Shown: positions 33,148 to 42,552 of the stretch, one piece after another
How the letters are laid out: each line of letters starts with the position of its first letter
How positions within the stretch are numbered: position 1 is the first letter of the stretch
From: Hymenobacter sediminicola
Lineage (GTDB): Bacteria; Bacteroidota; Bacteroidia; Cytophagales; Hymenobacteraceae
Length of the DNA stretch: 64,000 nucleotides
Direction of reading: 5' to 3'
NCBI RefSeq assembly: GCF_014250515.1
Contig: NZ_CP060202.1
Coordinates: 2,725,001 to 2,789,000 of the forward strand
The notes under the pieces: model-generated
Databases searched by the model: none
Seen by the model: the letters and a program-made list of their open reading frames with translations, nothing else
Told to the model about the DNA's origin: nothing
Program-made: the position numbers and the translations under genes

Positions 33148-33825
33148 ATGAAAATACTGCTGGTAGAAGACGAGCCGAAAGTGTCGGCGTTTATACGCCG
33201 AGGCTTGGAGGAAGAAGGATTTACGGTAGACGTCGCTTTCGATGGCGACATGGGCCGGCGGCTGGCCCTCGCCCAATCCTACGATTTGGTGATTCTGGAC
33301 GTGATTCTGCCGCACTACAATGGCTATGAGGTACTAACTGCCATCCGGATGCAGGACCAGCAGCTTCCCGTGCTGATGCTCACGGCGCTGGGCACCACCC
33401 AGGACAAGCTGCAGGGCTTCGGCGGCGGCGCCGACGATTACTTGGTCAAGCCCTTCGACTTTCCGGAGCTAGTGGCGCGGGTGCATGCCCTCACGCGCCG
33501 CCGGGTGCAGCAGACCCGAAGCGTTGTGCTGGCTCTAGCCGACCTGCAAATAGATACCAGTGCCAAAACCGTAACTCGCGCCGGGCAGCCTATTAAGCTC
33601 ACAGCCCGTGAGTTTGGGCTGCTGGAGTTGTTTATGCGTCAGGCTGGTCGGGTACTCAGCCGCGCCGAAATTGCCGGCGACGTGTGGGAGGATTCCTTCG
33701 ATGCCGGCTCCAACGTGGTAGATGTGTACGTGAACTACCTGCGCAATAAGATTGATAAGGGGTTTTCTCCTAAACTCATCCATACAGTGGTAGGCATGGG
33801 CTACGTCATGCGGGTGGAGGATTAA
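33148..33825 (+). CDS. OmpR-family response regulator of the metal-efflux locus
   Basis: A 225-residue regulator. The receiver domain (1-115) has its acidic pocket in LLVEDEPKV, the phospho-Asp in LVILDVILPHYNGYEV and the Lys in DYLVKPF. A winged-helix DNA-binding domain covers 125-220 (TAREFGLLELFMRQAGRVLSRAEI, ending HTVVGMGYVMRVED). It resembles the CusR/CopR group. The kinase gene follows 96 bases later and the efflux genes after that. Four CTAAT repeats at 11-base spacing in front of the efflux operon are its likely binding site, since OmpR-type winged helices bind direct repeats of one helical turn. Confidence 0.9.
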   Translation: MKILLVEDEPKVSAFIRRGLEEEGFTVDVAFDGDMGRRLALAQSYDLVILDVILPHYNGYEVLTAIRMQDQQLPVLMLTALGTTQDKLQGFGGGADDYLVKPFDFPELVARVHALTRRRVQQTRSVVLALADLQIDTSAKTVTRAGQPIKLTAREFGLLELFMRQAGRVLSRAEIAGDVWEDSFDAGSNVVDVYVNYLRNKIDKGFSPKLIHTVVGMGYVMRVED

Positions 33826-33921
33826 TCAGCTGCGGTGCGCGTTGCCAAAGTGCCTATCCTTCTACCAATCACGCCGCTCAGAGCCAAAAACCGACTGCCG
33901 GCCCGCTAGCCGTATCTGCAT

Positions 33922-35277
33922 ATGACCATTCGCAACCGCCTGACGTGGCTTTTTCTGGGGATTGTAGCCGTGATTCTGTTGGCAGCTATGTCGGCCGTAT
34001 ACATTTTGCAGGTCGACTACGCGCAGGAGGAGTTTCAGCAGCGCCTACGCGACCGGGCCGAAGTAACGGGCTACGTGTTTCTGGAGCAGGATGAGTTGCG
34101 CGCAGTAGCTTTTCGGGAGTTTCAGCGCCGCTATATGCGCACACTCACCAACGAAGTGCTGCAGATTTATGACGATAAGCTGCAGCCGCGCTTTATTGAA
34201 GCAGACGAACGGGTAAAGATAGCCGACCATATTCTGGCCCGGATTCTGGTGGAAAAGGAAGTGTATTTCCGGCTAGGTGAGCGGCAGGCTATCGGCGTGT
34301 TCTACAGCGACAACCAGGGGCAGTTCATCATAGTAGCGGCGGCCGAAAATCAGTCGGGGAAAGCGCGCCTACAGTACCTGATTACCATGATGACCTGCAT
34401 TTTTGTGGGCAGCATAGCCGTGATATATGTAGCCGGTCGGGTATTCGCAGGGCGTGCTCTCGCGCCTATTGCTGCCGTCAACGACCAAGTCGACCGTATT
34501 ACGACCCAGGACCTGCACCTGCGGGTAGACGAAGGCCTCAGCACGGAGCAGGATGAAATAACGCGCTTGGCGCGGACCTTCAACCGCATGCTGACGCGCC
34601 TGGAAAACGGATTTGAAATGCAGCAAACCTTTGTGAGCAACGCTTCTCACGAGCTACGCACGCCCCTAACCGCCGCAATTGGCGAACTGCAGGTATTAAT
34701 GAGCCGGCAGCGGGAGCCGGAGCATTACCGGGAAGGTGTGACGTCAGCGCTGCATGAGCTCATTGGACTTAAAGAACTGATTAACAATTTACTTGACCTG
34801 ACGCAAACTGAAGAAGCTTCCATTGCCAAAGAGGACCTGCGGCTTGATGAACTGCTCTGGGAAGCCCGCAACGCCCTGCTGCCTGACCAGCGCCGCCGCG
34901 TGCAGATTGCGCTTGGCGAGCTTCCCATCGACCCGGAGCAGTTAGTAATCAGAGGTAACCGACAGCTGCTGAGCCGCGCCCTCACCAACCTGCTCGATAA
35001 TGCGCTGAAGTACTCAGGCCCGGAACAGCCGGTGCTGGTGCAGTTCGAATTCCGCGACGCTCACTCCCGCATCCGCATTCAGGACCAAGGCATTGGCATC
35101 AGCGAACAGGCGCTACCCCTAATTTTCCAGCCTTTTTACCGTGCCGATAATGCCCGGAGCATCAGCGGACACGGTGTAGGGCTACCGCTAGCCCATCGGA
35201 TCATCGAGCTGCATGGCGGGCATCTCCAGATTAGCTCCGCTTTGGGCAGCGGTACTGTGGCGGAGGTTGTTTTCTAG
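33922..35277 (+). CDS. Membrane sensor histidine kinase of the metal-efflux locus
   Basis: A 451-residue kinase. Helix 1 is at 10-30 and helix 2 at 153-175 (MMTCIFVGSIAVIYVAGRV), with a periplasmic sensor domain of about 120 residues between them. HAMP follows (about 176-230). HisKA has its His in FVSNASHELRTPLTAAIG. The ATPase core has its N box (LTNLLDNALKYS) and its G boxes (DQGIGISE, GHGVGLPLA). The periplasmic domain has several acidic residues but no obvious Met- or His-rich metal motif. It pairs with the response regulator at 33148 and lies upstream of the efflux operon, so a metal is the probable signal. Confidence 0.9.
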   Translation: MTIRNRLTWLFLGIVAVILLAAMSAVYILQVDYAQEEFQQRLRDRAEVTGYVFLEQDELRAVAFREFQRRYMRTLTNEVLQIYDDKLQPRFIEADERVKIADHILARILVEKEVYFRLGERQAIGVFYSDNQGQFIIVAAAENQSGKARLQYLITMMTCIFVGSIAVIYVAGRVFAGRALAPIAAVNDQVDRITTQDLHLRVDEGLSTEQDEITRLARTFNRMLTRLENGFEMQQTFVSNASHELRTPLTAAIGELQVLMSRQREPEHYREGVTSALHELIGLKELINNLLDLTQTEEASIAKEDLRLDELLWEARNALLPDQRRRVQIALGELPIDPEQLVIRGNRQLLSRALTNLLDNALKYSGPEQPVLVQFEFRDAHSRIRIQDQGIGISEQALPLIFQPFYRADNARSISGHGVGLPLAHRIIELHGGHLQISSALGSGTVAEVVF

Positions 35278-35369
35278 CAGCGAAAACATGGTTTCAGCCT
35301 GCTACCTGCCCATGAATATGTAGTAGCGTTCCTAGGAGTGTCGGTGTGTGTTTTACTTATTTTTCTATT

Positions 35370-35407
35370 CTAATCTGTTTCTAATATCCCTCTAATTCGC
35401 TCCTAAT
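35370..35407 (+). promoter_or_regulatory. Operator-like array: four CTAAT repeats, 11-nt period
   Basis: CTAAT occurs at 35370, 35381, 35392 and 35403, exactly 11 bases apart; the first three are preceded by T. The array lies in the -33 region upstream of a -7-like box (TACTCTTG, 35419-35426) and the efflux gene at 35449. Repeats with one-turn spacing are the usual target of OmpR/PhoB-type regulators, so the regulator at 33148 is the likely partner. Confidence 0.75.
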
Positions 35408-35418
35408 ACCACCGGCGT

Positions 35419-35426
35419 ACTCTTGC
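35419..35426 (+). promoter_or_regulatory. -7-like box TACTCTTG of the efflux operon
   Basis: One mismatch to TAnnTTTG, 22 bases before the ATG at 35449 and directly downstream of the CTAAT repeats. Confidence 0.45.
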
Positions 35427-35448
35427 ATATCCAAACACCAAATAGGAT

Positions 35449-36729
35449 ATGCAACGCTTCTGTTTCCTGCTGCTGACGGCCCTGCTGCTCGGCCTTTCCA
35501 TTCGCCCGGCCTCGGCAGCCCCACTCGGCGCCGATACCGTAAGACTACCCCTGCCCGAAGCCGAGCAACGGTTTCTCCAGAACAACCTGAGTTTGCTAGC
35601 TCAGCGCTACAACGTGTCGGCGGCGCAGTCCCAGATTCTGCAAGCCAAGCTCTGGGATAACCCAACTGTCTATCTAGAGCAGAACGCCTACAACCAGCAG
35701 ACGGGCCGAGTGCTAGACGTAACGCGCACCGGCAACTCCATTGTGCAGGTGCAGCAACTCTTTGCTATTGCCGGCCGCCGCAAAGCCGCCGCCAACGTGG
35801 CTCAGCAAAACGCGCTGGCCGAGCAGTTCAACTTCGAAGACCTACTTCGCACCCTGCGCTACCAACTCCGCAGCACGTTCTACGACCTGTATTACAAGCA
35901 GCGGAGCGTGCGCGTGTACGACCTGGAAGTAGCTAGCTTCCAGCGCACTGTAAACCTCTACCAAGGCCAGTACGACAAGGGAAATATTGCCCTCAAGGAA
36001 GTTATCCGCCTGAAAGCCTTCCTGTTTCAGTTGCGAAACGAGCGGCAGGCGCTGCTCAACGATATTGCCTCCGAGCAAGCCGACCTACGCATTCTGATGC
36101 GCGACACGTCCGGGGCTTATTATATGCCTACCGCCGACGACAACCGCTTGCGGGCCCTGAACCTGGCAGGTCGTACCGAGCAACAACTTATTGACTCGGC
36201 TCAGGTGAACCGGGCCGATGTGAAGGCCCGGCAAGCCACTCTGCAACAGCAAAACCAGAACCTGCGCTACCAGCGGGCCCTAGCCGCACCCGACCTGTCG
36301 GTAGGTTACGTGTACGACCGGGCCGGCAACTACATCCAGAACTATAACGCCCTCACGCTGGGTATTGCGGTACCCATCTTCAACCGCAACCAAGGCAATA
36401 TCCGCACGGCCCAGAGCCAGATTGAAATCAGCAAAGCGCAGTTGAGCCAGCAGCAGCTTCAGGTGCAAAACGACGTGCAGGAGGCTTGGCGCCAGGCCAC
36501 TCAAACCGACGCCCTCTACCAAACCGCCGGCCGCGAAACCCAGGACTTCGACCGCCTGATGAAAGGCATCGACGAGAGCTACGCCAAGCGCAACCTGACC
36601 ATTGTGGAGTATCTGGATTTCTATGAGAGCTATAAAAACAACCTTCTGCAGCTCAACGCTTTACGGTCCATCCGGATTCGCGCCTTCGAGCAACTCAACC
36701 TCGCCGTCGGCCGGCCACTGTTCAACTAA
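35449..36729 (+). CDS. TolC-family outer-membrane factor of RND efflux
   Basis: A 426-residue outer-membrane channel with a signal peptide (LLTALLLGLSIRPASA, then APL). The two coiled-coil halves are visible at about 40-200 and 240-410. The region VYLEQNAYNQQTGRVLDVTRTGNSIVQVQQLFAIAGRRKAAANVA is typical of CusC/CzcC-like members in Bacteroidota. It opens the efflux operon, with the adaptor following 48 bases later. Together they span the envelope. It is distinct from the TolC-type gene at 4246. Confidence 0.9.
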   Translation: MQRFCFLLLTALLLGLSIRPASAAPLGADTVRLPLPEAEQRFLQNNLSLLAQRYNVSAAQSQILQAKLWDNPTVYLEQNAYNQQTGRVLDVTRTGNSIVQVQQLFAIAGRRKAAANVAQQNALAEQFNFEDLLRTLRYQLRSTFYDLYYKQRSVRVYDLEVASFQRTVNLYQGQYDKGNIALKEVIRLKAFLFQLRNERQALLNDIASEQADLRILMRDTSGAYYMPTADDNRLRALNLAGRTEQQLIDSAQVNRADVKARQATLQQQNQNLRYQRALAAPDLSVGYVYDRAGNYIQNYNALTLGIAVPIFNRNQGNIRTAQSQIEISKAQLSQQQLQVQNDVQEAWRQATQTDALYQTAGRETQDFDRLMKGIDESYAKRNLTIVEYLDFYESYKNNLLQLNALRSIRIRAFEQLNLAVGRPLFN

Positions 36730-36777
36730 CCGCTTCTATCTCCTTCACACTCTCGAAAGCTTAAGTCCTCGCTTTAT

Positions 36778-37872
36778 ATGAACCGCTTTGCCCCCCTCCT
36801 ACCCGTTGCCCTCGGCCTGCTACTAGCCGGCTGCTCTACCACTCCCGAAGCTGATACCAAGCCGAAAGCCGATGCTGGTTTCAGTCTTTCCGATCAGATG
36901 ATGAGTGAATTGAAGCTTGATACGGTCCGCAATGAACCCATCCGCAACGAGCTGACGCTTTCCGGTCAGATTGCCACCAACGGCGACAAAACCGTGCAAG
37001 TGTACCCGCTGGTGGGCGGCGTGGTGGAACAACTCACGGTGGAGCTAGGCGACCATGTAACGAAAGGCCAAGTGCTGGCCGTGATTCGAAGCGGGGAAAT
37101 AGCCGACCTCCAAAACCAGAGCAGCAGCGCCGGCACCGATTTGGCTATTGCCCAGAAAAACCTCTCGGTGCTGGAAGACCAGTACAAAGCTGGCCTAGCC
37201 TCGGAGCGCGACGTGAGCTTGGCCCGCCAGGAGTTGCGCAAGGCCCAGGGCAACGTGGGCAAGAGCCGCAAGCAACTCGCCATCTACGGTGTGTCGGCCG
37301 ATGGCACCTACACGTTGCGGGCCCCTATTTCCGGCTTCATCACCGAGAAGAACGTGACCGACCACATGCAGTTCAACGACGACAACGTGGGCAGTTTGTT
37401 CACGGTCAGCAACTTGGATGACGTCTGGATTATGGCCAATGTGTTTGAGGCCGACATTGCCAAGGTGAAGGAAGGCTACGCCGCCGACGTTACCACCCTG
37501 GCCTACCCCGACCAACACTTCACGGGCCGCATCGACAAGGTGTTCAACGTGCTCGACCCACAAAGCAAGGCCATGCGGGTGCGGGTGCGCCTCGAAAACC
37601 CCGGCTACCAACTCAAGCCCGAGATGTATGCCCAAATCAAGGTGCGCAACACCGAAGCCGGCCGCATGCTGGCCGTGCCCGCCAGCTGCGTGGTGTTCGA
37701 CAAGGACCGCAACTTCGTGATGGTGTTCAAAGACCGAAACCACATTGAAACCCGCGAGGTGGAAATAGCCAAAACCGTGGGCGACGTGAGCTACGTGCAA
37801 ACCGGCCTCCACGACGGCGAGCGAATCATTGCCCAAAACCAGCTGCTGGTCTACGACGAGTTGAACGACTAG
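36778..37872 (+). CDS. RND efflux periplasmic adaptor (CusB/CzcB type)
   Basis: A 364-residue membrane-fusion lipoprotein with a lipobox (LLLAGC, then STT). Domains in order are a lipoyl half (YPLVGGVVEQLTVELGDHVTKGQVL), a short helical hairpin (about 115-175), the second lipoyl half (LRAPISGFITEKNVTDHM), a beta-barrel (VANVFEADIAKVKEG) and a C-terminal membrane-proximal domain (AVPASCVVFDKDRNFV). This matches heavy-metal RND adaptors. I see no Met-rich or His-rich N-terminal metal site, so the metal is undetermined. An inverted repeat separates it from the pump gene. Confidence 0.9.
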   Translation: MNRFAPLLPVALGLLLAGCSTTPEADTKPKADAGFSLSDQMMSELKLDTVRNEPIRNELTLSGQIATNGDKTVQVYPLVGGVVEQLTVELGDHVTKGQVLAVIRSGEIADLQNQSSSAGTDLAIAQKNLSVLEDQYKAGLASERDVSLARQELRKAQGNVGKSRKQLAIYGVSADGTYTLRAPISGFITEKNVTDHMQFNDDNVGSLFTVSNLDDVWIMANVFEADIAKVKEGYAADVTTLAYPDQHFTGRIDKVFNVLDPQSKAMRVRVRLENPGYQLKPEMYAQIKVRNTEAGRMLAVPASCVVFDKDRNFVMVFKDRNHIETREVEIAKTVGDVSYVQTGLHDGERIIAQNQLLVYDELND

Positions 37873-37879
37873 GGCTTTG

Positions 37880-38007
37880 GCTGTTAGCTGATGGCTGTTA
37901 GCTGTTGGCTTCTCCAATTTTATCTGCAAACACGGCGGTTTTCTAGCCGCCAGGGCTGCGCTTTGCCCACTGAAAAAGCTAATAGCTAACAGCCATCAGC
38001 TAACAGC
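37880..38007. repeat. Perfect 24-bp inverted repeat between adaptor and RND pump genes
   Basis: The 24 bases at 37880-37903 (GCTGTTAGCTG then ATGGCTGTTAGCT) are exactly complementary to 37984-38007. Each arm is built from repeated GCTGTTAGC/GCTGATGGC words. The 80-base spacer holds a smaller GGCGG/CCGCC hairpin. The right arm ends 11 bases before the pump start. Confidence 0.9.
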
Positions 38008-38018
38008 TTATAACCGCC

Positions 38019-41000
38019 ATGAACAAATTCATCCAGGGCATTATTGCCTTTTCGCTTAAAAACCGGGGTTTCGTATTTCTGATGACGCTGGCCGTCATCG
38101 TGGCCGGAGTGATAAGCTACCGCAACACGCCAATTGAGGCGTTTCCGGACGTAACCAACACCGAAATTACCATCATCACGCAGTGGCCCGGCCGCTCGGC
38201 CGAGGAGATTGAGAAGTTCGTAACGGCCCCGATTGAAATTTCGCTCAATCCGGTGCAGAAGAAAACCAGCATCCGCTCCACTACCCTTTTCGGGTTGTCG
38301 GTGGTGAAGGTGATTTTCGATGATGGCGTAGACGATGCTTTTGCCCGCGTGCAAGTCAACAACCTGCTCAGCCAGGCCGATTTGCCCGAAGGCGCCGAAC
38401 CCGACGTGCAGCCCCCCTACGGCCCCACCGGCGAAATCTTCCGCTATACCCTCCAGAGCAAGGATAAAACCACGCGCGAGCTGAAAACCATTCAGGACTG
38501 GGTGGTGGAGCGCAATCTGAAAGCCGTGCCCGGCGTGGCCGACGTGAACAGCTTCGGCGGCGAGGTAAAATCCTACGAAATCAGTGTGAACCCCGGCAAG
38601 CTCCAGACCTTCAACATCACGCCCCTCGACCTCTACAACACCATTCAGCGCTCCAACATCAACGTGGGCGGCGACGTGATAAACCAGGGCCAGCAGAACT
38701 ACGTGGTGCGCGGCATCGGGCTGCTCAACAACATTTCCGACATCAATAACACGGTCATCAAGAACGTGAATGGGGCCCCCATTCTGGTGAAAGATGTGGC
38801 GCAGGTGCAGGAATCGGCATTGCCCCGGCTGGGCAGGGTCGGCCGCGGCCTCAACGACGACGTGCTGGAAGGCATTGTGGTGATGCGCAAAGGCGAAAAC
38901 CCGTCGGAAGTTATTGCCCGCCTCAAGGACAAAGTGACGCTGCTCAACGAGAAAATTCTGCCCGCTGGCGTGCAGATCCACACTTTCTACGACCGGCAGC
39001 AGCTCATCGATTTCAGCACCGAAACCGTGATTCACAACTTGCTGGAAGGCATTGTGCTCGTAACGGTTATCGTGTTCGTGTTCATGGCCGACTGGCGCAC
39101 CACGGTTATCGTGTCGGTGATTATTCCGCTGGCTTTGCTGTTCGCCTTTATCTGCTTGCGGCTGAAGGGCATGAGCGCCAACCTGCTCAGCATGGGCGCC
39201 ATCGACTTCGGTATCATCATCGACGGAGCGGTGGTGATGGTGGAAGGACTGTTCGTAGCCCTCGACCACAAGGCCCACAAGATGGGCATGGAGAAGTTCA
39301 ACAAGCTTGCGAAGTCGGGCCTGATCAAGAAAACCGGCCGCGACATGGGCAAGGCTATTTTCTTCTCCAAGGCCATTATTATCACGGCGTTGCTGCCCAT
39401 CTTCTCGTTCGAGAAAGTAGAAGGCAAGGTGTTTTCGCCGCTGGCTTGGACGTTGGGCTTCGCTCTGCTCGGTGCGCTCATCTTCACGCTTACGCTGGTG
39501 CCGGTACTTACTAGCATCTTGCTGAAGAAGAACGTGGTAGAGAAAGACAACTTCTTTGTACGCGGCATCAACAAAGGCGCGCAGCGATTCTTCGCCTTCA
39601 CTTACGCCCGCAAAACTGCCAGTTTGCTGGTGGCCACAGTGGCCGTGGTGGTGGGCATGGGTTCTTTCCACTTTCTAGGCTCCGAGTTTTTGCCTGAACT
39701 AAACGAAGGTTCCATTTATGTGCGGGCGCAGTTGCCGCTGAGCATCTCGCTGGAAGAAAGCAACAAGCTTTGCAACGAGATGCGTCGCGTGTTCCTGAGT
39801 TTCCCCGAAGTGGGCGACGTGGTGAGCCAAACCGGCCGCCCCAACGACGGCACCGACCCCACGGGCTTCTACAACAACGAGTTTCTGGTGCAGCTTAAGC
39901 ACACGCCCGAGGTGCAGGCCGAAATGAAGCACAAAGACAAGCGCGAGGCTCTTATTGCGGGCATGAAGGAAAAGCTCAACCGCTTTCCCGGCGTGGATTT
40001 CAACTTCTCGCAGCCCATTACCGACAACGTGGAGGAAGCCGCCTCCGGCGTGAAAGGCTCCATTGCGGTGAAAATCTACGGCAACGACCTGAAGCTGATG
40101 GAAGAGAAAGGCCGCCAGGTATACGGCGTGCTCAAACACATCAAAGGCATCGATGATTTGGGGGTGCTCCGCAACATCGGGCAGCCGGAGCTGCACGTGG
40201 AGCTGGACGAACGGCGCATGGCCAGCTACGGCGTAAGCAAGTCCGACGCCAACGCGGTGCTGGAAATGGCCGTGGGTGGCAAGCAGGCCTCGCAGATGTA
40301 CGAGGGCGAGCGGAAATTCCCCATTCGGGTGCGCTACCAGAAACAGTTCCGCGAGTCGAACCGCGAAATTGCGGTCCTGATGGTGCCCACCCAGAACGGC
40401 AAGTCGGTACCGCTCTCGGAAATTACCGATATCCAGGACGTTACGGGCCCCTCGCTCATCTACCGCGACGATAACCAGCGCTTCTCGGCCGTGAAGTTCA
40501 GCATCCGGGGCCGCGACATGGGTAGCACCATTGAAGAGGCCCAGCGCGAAGTAAATAAAGTGGTGAGCTTGCCCAAAGGCTACAGCATGAAGTGGACCGG
40601 CGACTTCGAAAACCAGCGTCGTGCCACCGAGCGCCTCACGCAGGTGGTACCCGTTTCACTGGCCCTGATTTTCTTTATTCTGTTCATGCTGTTCGGCAAC
40701 CTGAAAGACGCTGGGCTGGTGCTGCTCAACGTGCCATTTGCCATTATCGGGGGCATTGCGGCGCTGCTAATTACCCACACCAACTTCAGCATTTCGGCCG
40801 GTATCGGGTTCATTGCTCTGTTCGGTATCTGCATCCAGAACGGGGTAATTCTGATATCGGTGTTCAAGCAAAACATGGTCCTCAAGCTCAGCCTTGACTT
40901 CAGCATCTCCGACGGTGTCACTAGCCGGGTGCGGCCCGTGGTGATGACGGCCCTGATGGCCACTATCGGCCTGATGCCCGCCGCCATGAGCACTGGCATC

Positions 41001-41177
41001 GGCTCCGAAACCTCCAAGCCGCTGGCCATTGTGGTTATTGGCGGGCTGATTACGGGCACCATCCTAACCCTGTTCATTTTCCCCCTCATTTTCGAGCGGG
41101 CCTACCGCGCCGAGCATTCCAAGTATGGCCCGCAACCTGAATTGTCCCCTGAGTACCATGAGTTAAGCGTTGCCTGA
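38019..41177 (+). CDS. CusA/CzcA-family heavy-metal RND efflux pump
   Basis: A 1052-residue proton-driven inner-membrane pump with 12 predicted helices and two large periplasmic loops. The N-terminal KNRGFVFLMTLAVIVAGVISYRNTPIEAFPDVTNTEITIITQWPGRSAEEIEKFV is typical of this family. Helix 4 (about residues 398-411) carries DFGIIIDGAVVMVE, whose Asp, Asp and Glu are the proton-relay residues of CzcA (D402, D408, E415). The metal (divalent Co/Zn/Cd/Ni, or Cu/Ag) cannot be fixed. It follows adaptor and channel in one operon and would export metal from periplasm or cytoplasm out of the cell. Confidence 0.93.
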   Translation: MNKFIQGIIAFSLKNRGFVFLMTLAVIVAGVISYRNTPIEAFPDVTNTEITIITQWPGRSAEEIEKFVTAPIEISLNPVQKKTSIRSTTLFGLSVVKVIFDDGVDDAFARVQVNNLLSQADLPEGAEPDVQPPYGPTGEIFRYTLQSKDKTTRELKTIQDWVVERNLKAVPGVADVNSFGGEVKSYEISVNPGKLQTFNITPLDLYNTIQRSNINVGGDVINQGQQNYVVRGIGLLNNISDINNTVIKNVNGAPILVKDVAQVQESALPRLGRVGRGLNDDVLEGIVVMRKGENPSEVIARLKDKVTLLNEKILPAGVQIHTFYDRQQLIDFSTETVIHNLLEGIVLVTVIVFVFMADWRTTVIVSVIIPLALLFAFICLRLKGMSANLLSMGAIDFGIIIDGAVVMVEGLFVALDHKAHKMGMEKFNKLAKSGLIKKTGRDMGKAIFFSKAIIITALLPIFSFEKVEGKVFSPLAWTLGFALLGALIFTLTLVPVLTSILLKKNVVEKDNFFVRGINKGAQRFFAFTYARKTASLLVATVAVVVGMGSFHFLGSEFLPELNEGSIYVRAQLPLSISLEESNKLCNEMRRVFLSFPEVGDVVSQTGRPNDGTDPTGFYNNEFLVQLKHTPEVQAEMKHKDKREALIAGMKEKLNRFPGVDFNFSQPITDNVEEAASGVKGSIAVKIYGNDLKLMEEKGRQVYGVLKHIKGIDDLGVLRNIGQPELHVELDERRMASYGVSKSDANAVLEMAVGGKQASQMYEGERKFPIRVRYQKQFRESNREIAVLMVPTQNGKSVPLSEITDIQDVTGPSLIYRDDNQRFSAVKFSIRGRDMGSTIEEAQREVNKVVSLPKGYSMKWTGDFENQRRATERLTQVVPVSLALIFFILFMLFGNLKDAGLVLLNVPFAIIGGIAALLITHTNFSISAGIGFIALFGICIQNGVILISVFKQNMVLKLSLDFSISDGVTSRVRPVVMTALMATIGLMPAAMSTGIGSETSKPLAIVVIGGLITGTILTLFIFPLIFERAYRAEHSKYGPQPELSPEYHELSVA

Positions 41178-41317
41178 AAATTTTGAGTTGGATTGGATAA
41201 TGTGAAAGAAAACCCTACGTGCTTCACGAAGGGCTTTTTCGCTTCTCTAGGCCTCTCAACTTGCGCGCTACCTTGCTAAAACTTGAACCATTCCGATGTA
41301 ATGGTTGTCGAAAAACC

Positions 41318-42172
41318 ATGCGCAAGACCACTCTGCTGACCGCCGCCGGGCTTTTGCTCGCTGGCCCGGCCTGCACCCTGGCCCAAACCATTGACCCCAA
41401 CGTCAACAATACCAACACTCCGTTTATTCGCAATATCAGGCCCGACCGGCCCGGCCAAACGATTACTACCAGTATGCTACGGCCTGGCCAAGTGCAACTG
41501 GACATTGGCACGCAAAGCCAACTCCGTCCGGCTCCTGGCGCAACGCCAGCCTTTTCTACCGGCCTGCTTCGAGTAGGATTTTTTGGACTAATGGAGCTAC
41601 GCGCCCAGCAGAGCTATCTGCCACGCACTGCAGGCAGTGCCGGTACTAGCCCGGAACCTGGCAACGGGGCTGCAGGGCGGGCCGCTGGTTTCGCGCCTCT
41701 TACGCTGGGGGCCAAAATGCTGGCTTCCTCTAACCAGGATACCCGCTCTCAGGTGTCCGTGCTGGCCGAGTTGACCTTACCCAGCACTGGTGCTGCTTCC
41801 TTCTCCGACAAAGTATATGAGCCTGCCGCCCGTCTGCTGGTATCGCAGCAGCTTGGCAAACGGTTTGGCCTGGAAGCCAACCTGGGATTCCGGCAGCGTG
41901 GTTTCAAAGCGGCCGATACGAGCCGTGGCCAATACCTGGGTACACTGGCTCTGAATGGCCCGTTGGGTGAGCAGTTCGGCTTCTTCGCCGAAACCTATAC
42001 CACGTGGCAGCGGGCTGCGGGCTGGCGGCCCGGCGTGAGCACCGGACTATATTGGCGCCCAGCCCCTAGTCTGCGCCTTGATGTGACAGCCGGAGGAGGG
42101 CCCGGCACTACCCCCTATGCTCCCAGCGGACCTTATATTGGAGGCGGTGTAAGCGTGCGTCTTCCTCATTAA
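41318..42172 (+). CDS. Outer-membrane beta-barrel protein, end of the efflux operon
   Basis: A 284-residue exported protein with a signal peptide (TAAGLLLAGPACTLA, then QTI). The mature part is Gly/Ser/aromatic-rich beta structure. It begins NIRPDRPGQTITTSMLRPGQVQLDIGTQSQL and ends YIGGGVSVRLPH with the final aromatic/hydrophobic pattern typical of outer-membrane barrels. It resembles the family annotated as transporter, near the phenol-degradation MetA group. It starts 140 bases after the pump gene and a terminator follows, so it probably ends the operon. Its role in metal export is inferred only. Confidence 0.7.
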   Translation: MRKTTLLTAAGLLLAGPACTLAQTIDPNVNNTNTPFIRNIRPDRPGQTITTSMLRPGQVQLDIGTQSQLRPAPGATPAFSTGLLRVGFFGLMELRAQQSYLPRTAGSAGTSPEPGNGAAGRAAGFAPLTLGAKMLASSNQDTRSQVSVLAELTLPSTGAASFSDKVYEPAARLLVSQQLGKRFGLEANLGFRQRGFKAADTSRGQYLGTLALNGPLGEQFGFFAETYTTWQRAAGWRPGVSTGLYWRPAPSLRLDVTAGGGPGTTPYAPSGPYIGGGVSVRLPH

Positions 42173-42356
42173 GTAGATGGGGTGGCATCACATGTTTATG
42201 TGATTGACGGTGGGGTACCGCATTCGGTAGATTTGGCACATCAGGTTAAACTGTCTGTTGGCAAACAGCAACCGGCAACAGCTTTTATCTGGCTGCTCTT
42301 CTACCGCACACCTCTGCTACATTTACTGCCAGCCGCCCCCTCCTTCTCACTACGCC

Positions 42357-42390
42357 AAAACGCCTCGAGCTTTCAGCTCGGGGCGTTTTA
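42357..42390 (+). terminator. Terminator after the efflux operon
   Basis: A stem of AAAACGCC and CGAGC with their complements, separated by one mismatch, with a five-base loop, followed by TTTTATTTT. Confidence 0.85.
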
Positions 42391-42544
42391 TTTTGATTCG
42401 CTGACTGCTTGATGCTAAACGCAATACTGCTGTATCACATGTAAATCATGCCCTATGCCTAGCTCTGTATTATTTCCAGAAGCTTGAACTATATATAGTC
42501 TTAAAAAAATATCGATTTGAATATTTTTGATAAAAATAATTAAG

Positions 42545-42552
42545 TAGGTTTG
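42545..42552 (+). promoter_or_regulatory. -7 box TAGGTTTG for the TPR kinase
   Basis: An exact TAnnTTTG match, 31 bases before the ATG at 42584. A TTTG 16-28 bases upstream could be the -33 part. Confidence 0.5.

Noticed and set aside
37986..39671. Very long minus-strand frame opposite the RND pump (561 codons)
   Set aside because: It is His/Val-rich antisense to a well-supported pump gene, a usual by-product of GC-rich codon use; it has no motif of its own.
42182..42412. 76-codon plus-strand frame after the efflux operon
   Set aside because: It runs through the terminator stem, has no homology-like pattern or promoter of its own, and overlaps the A+T-rich region before the kinase.
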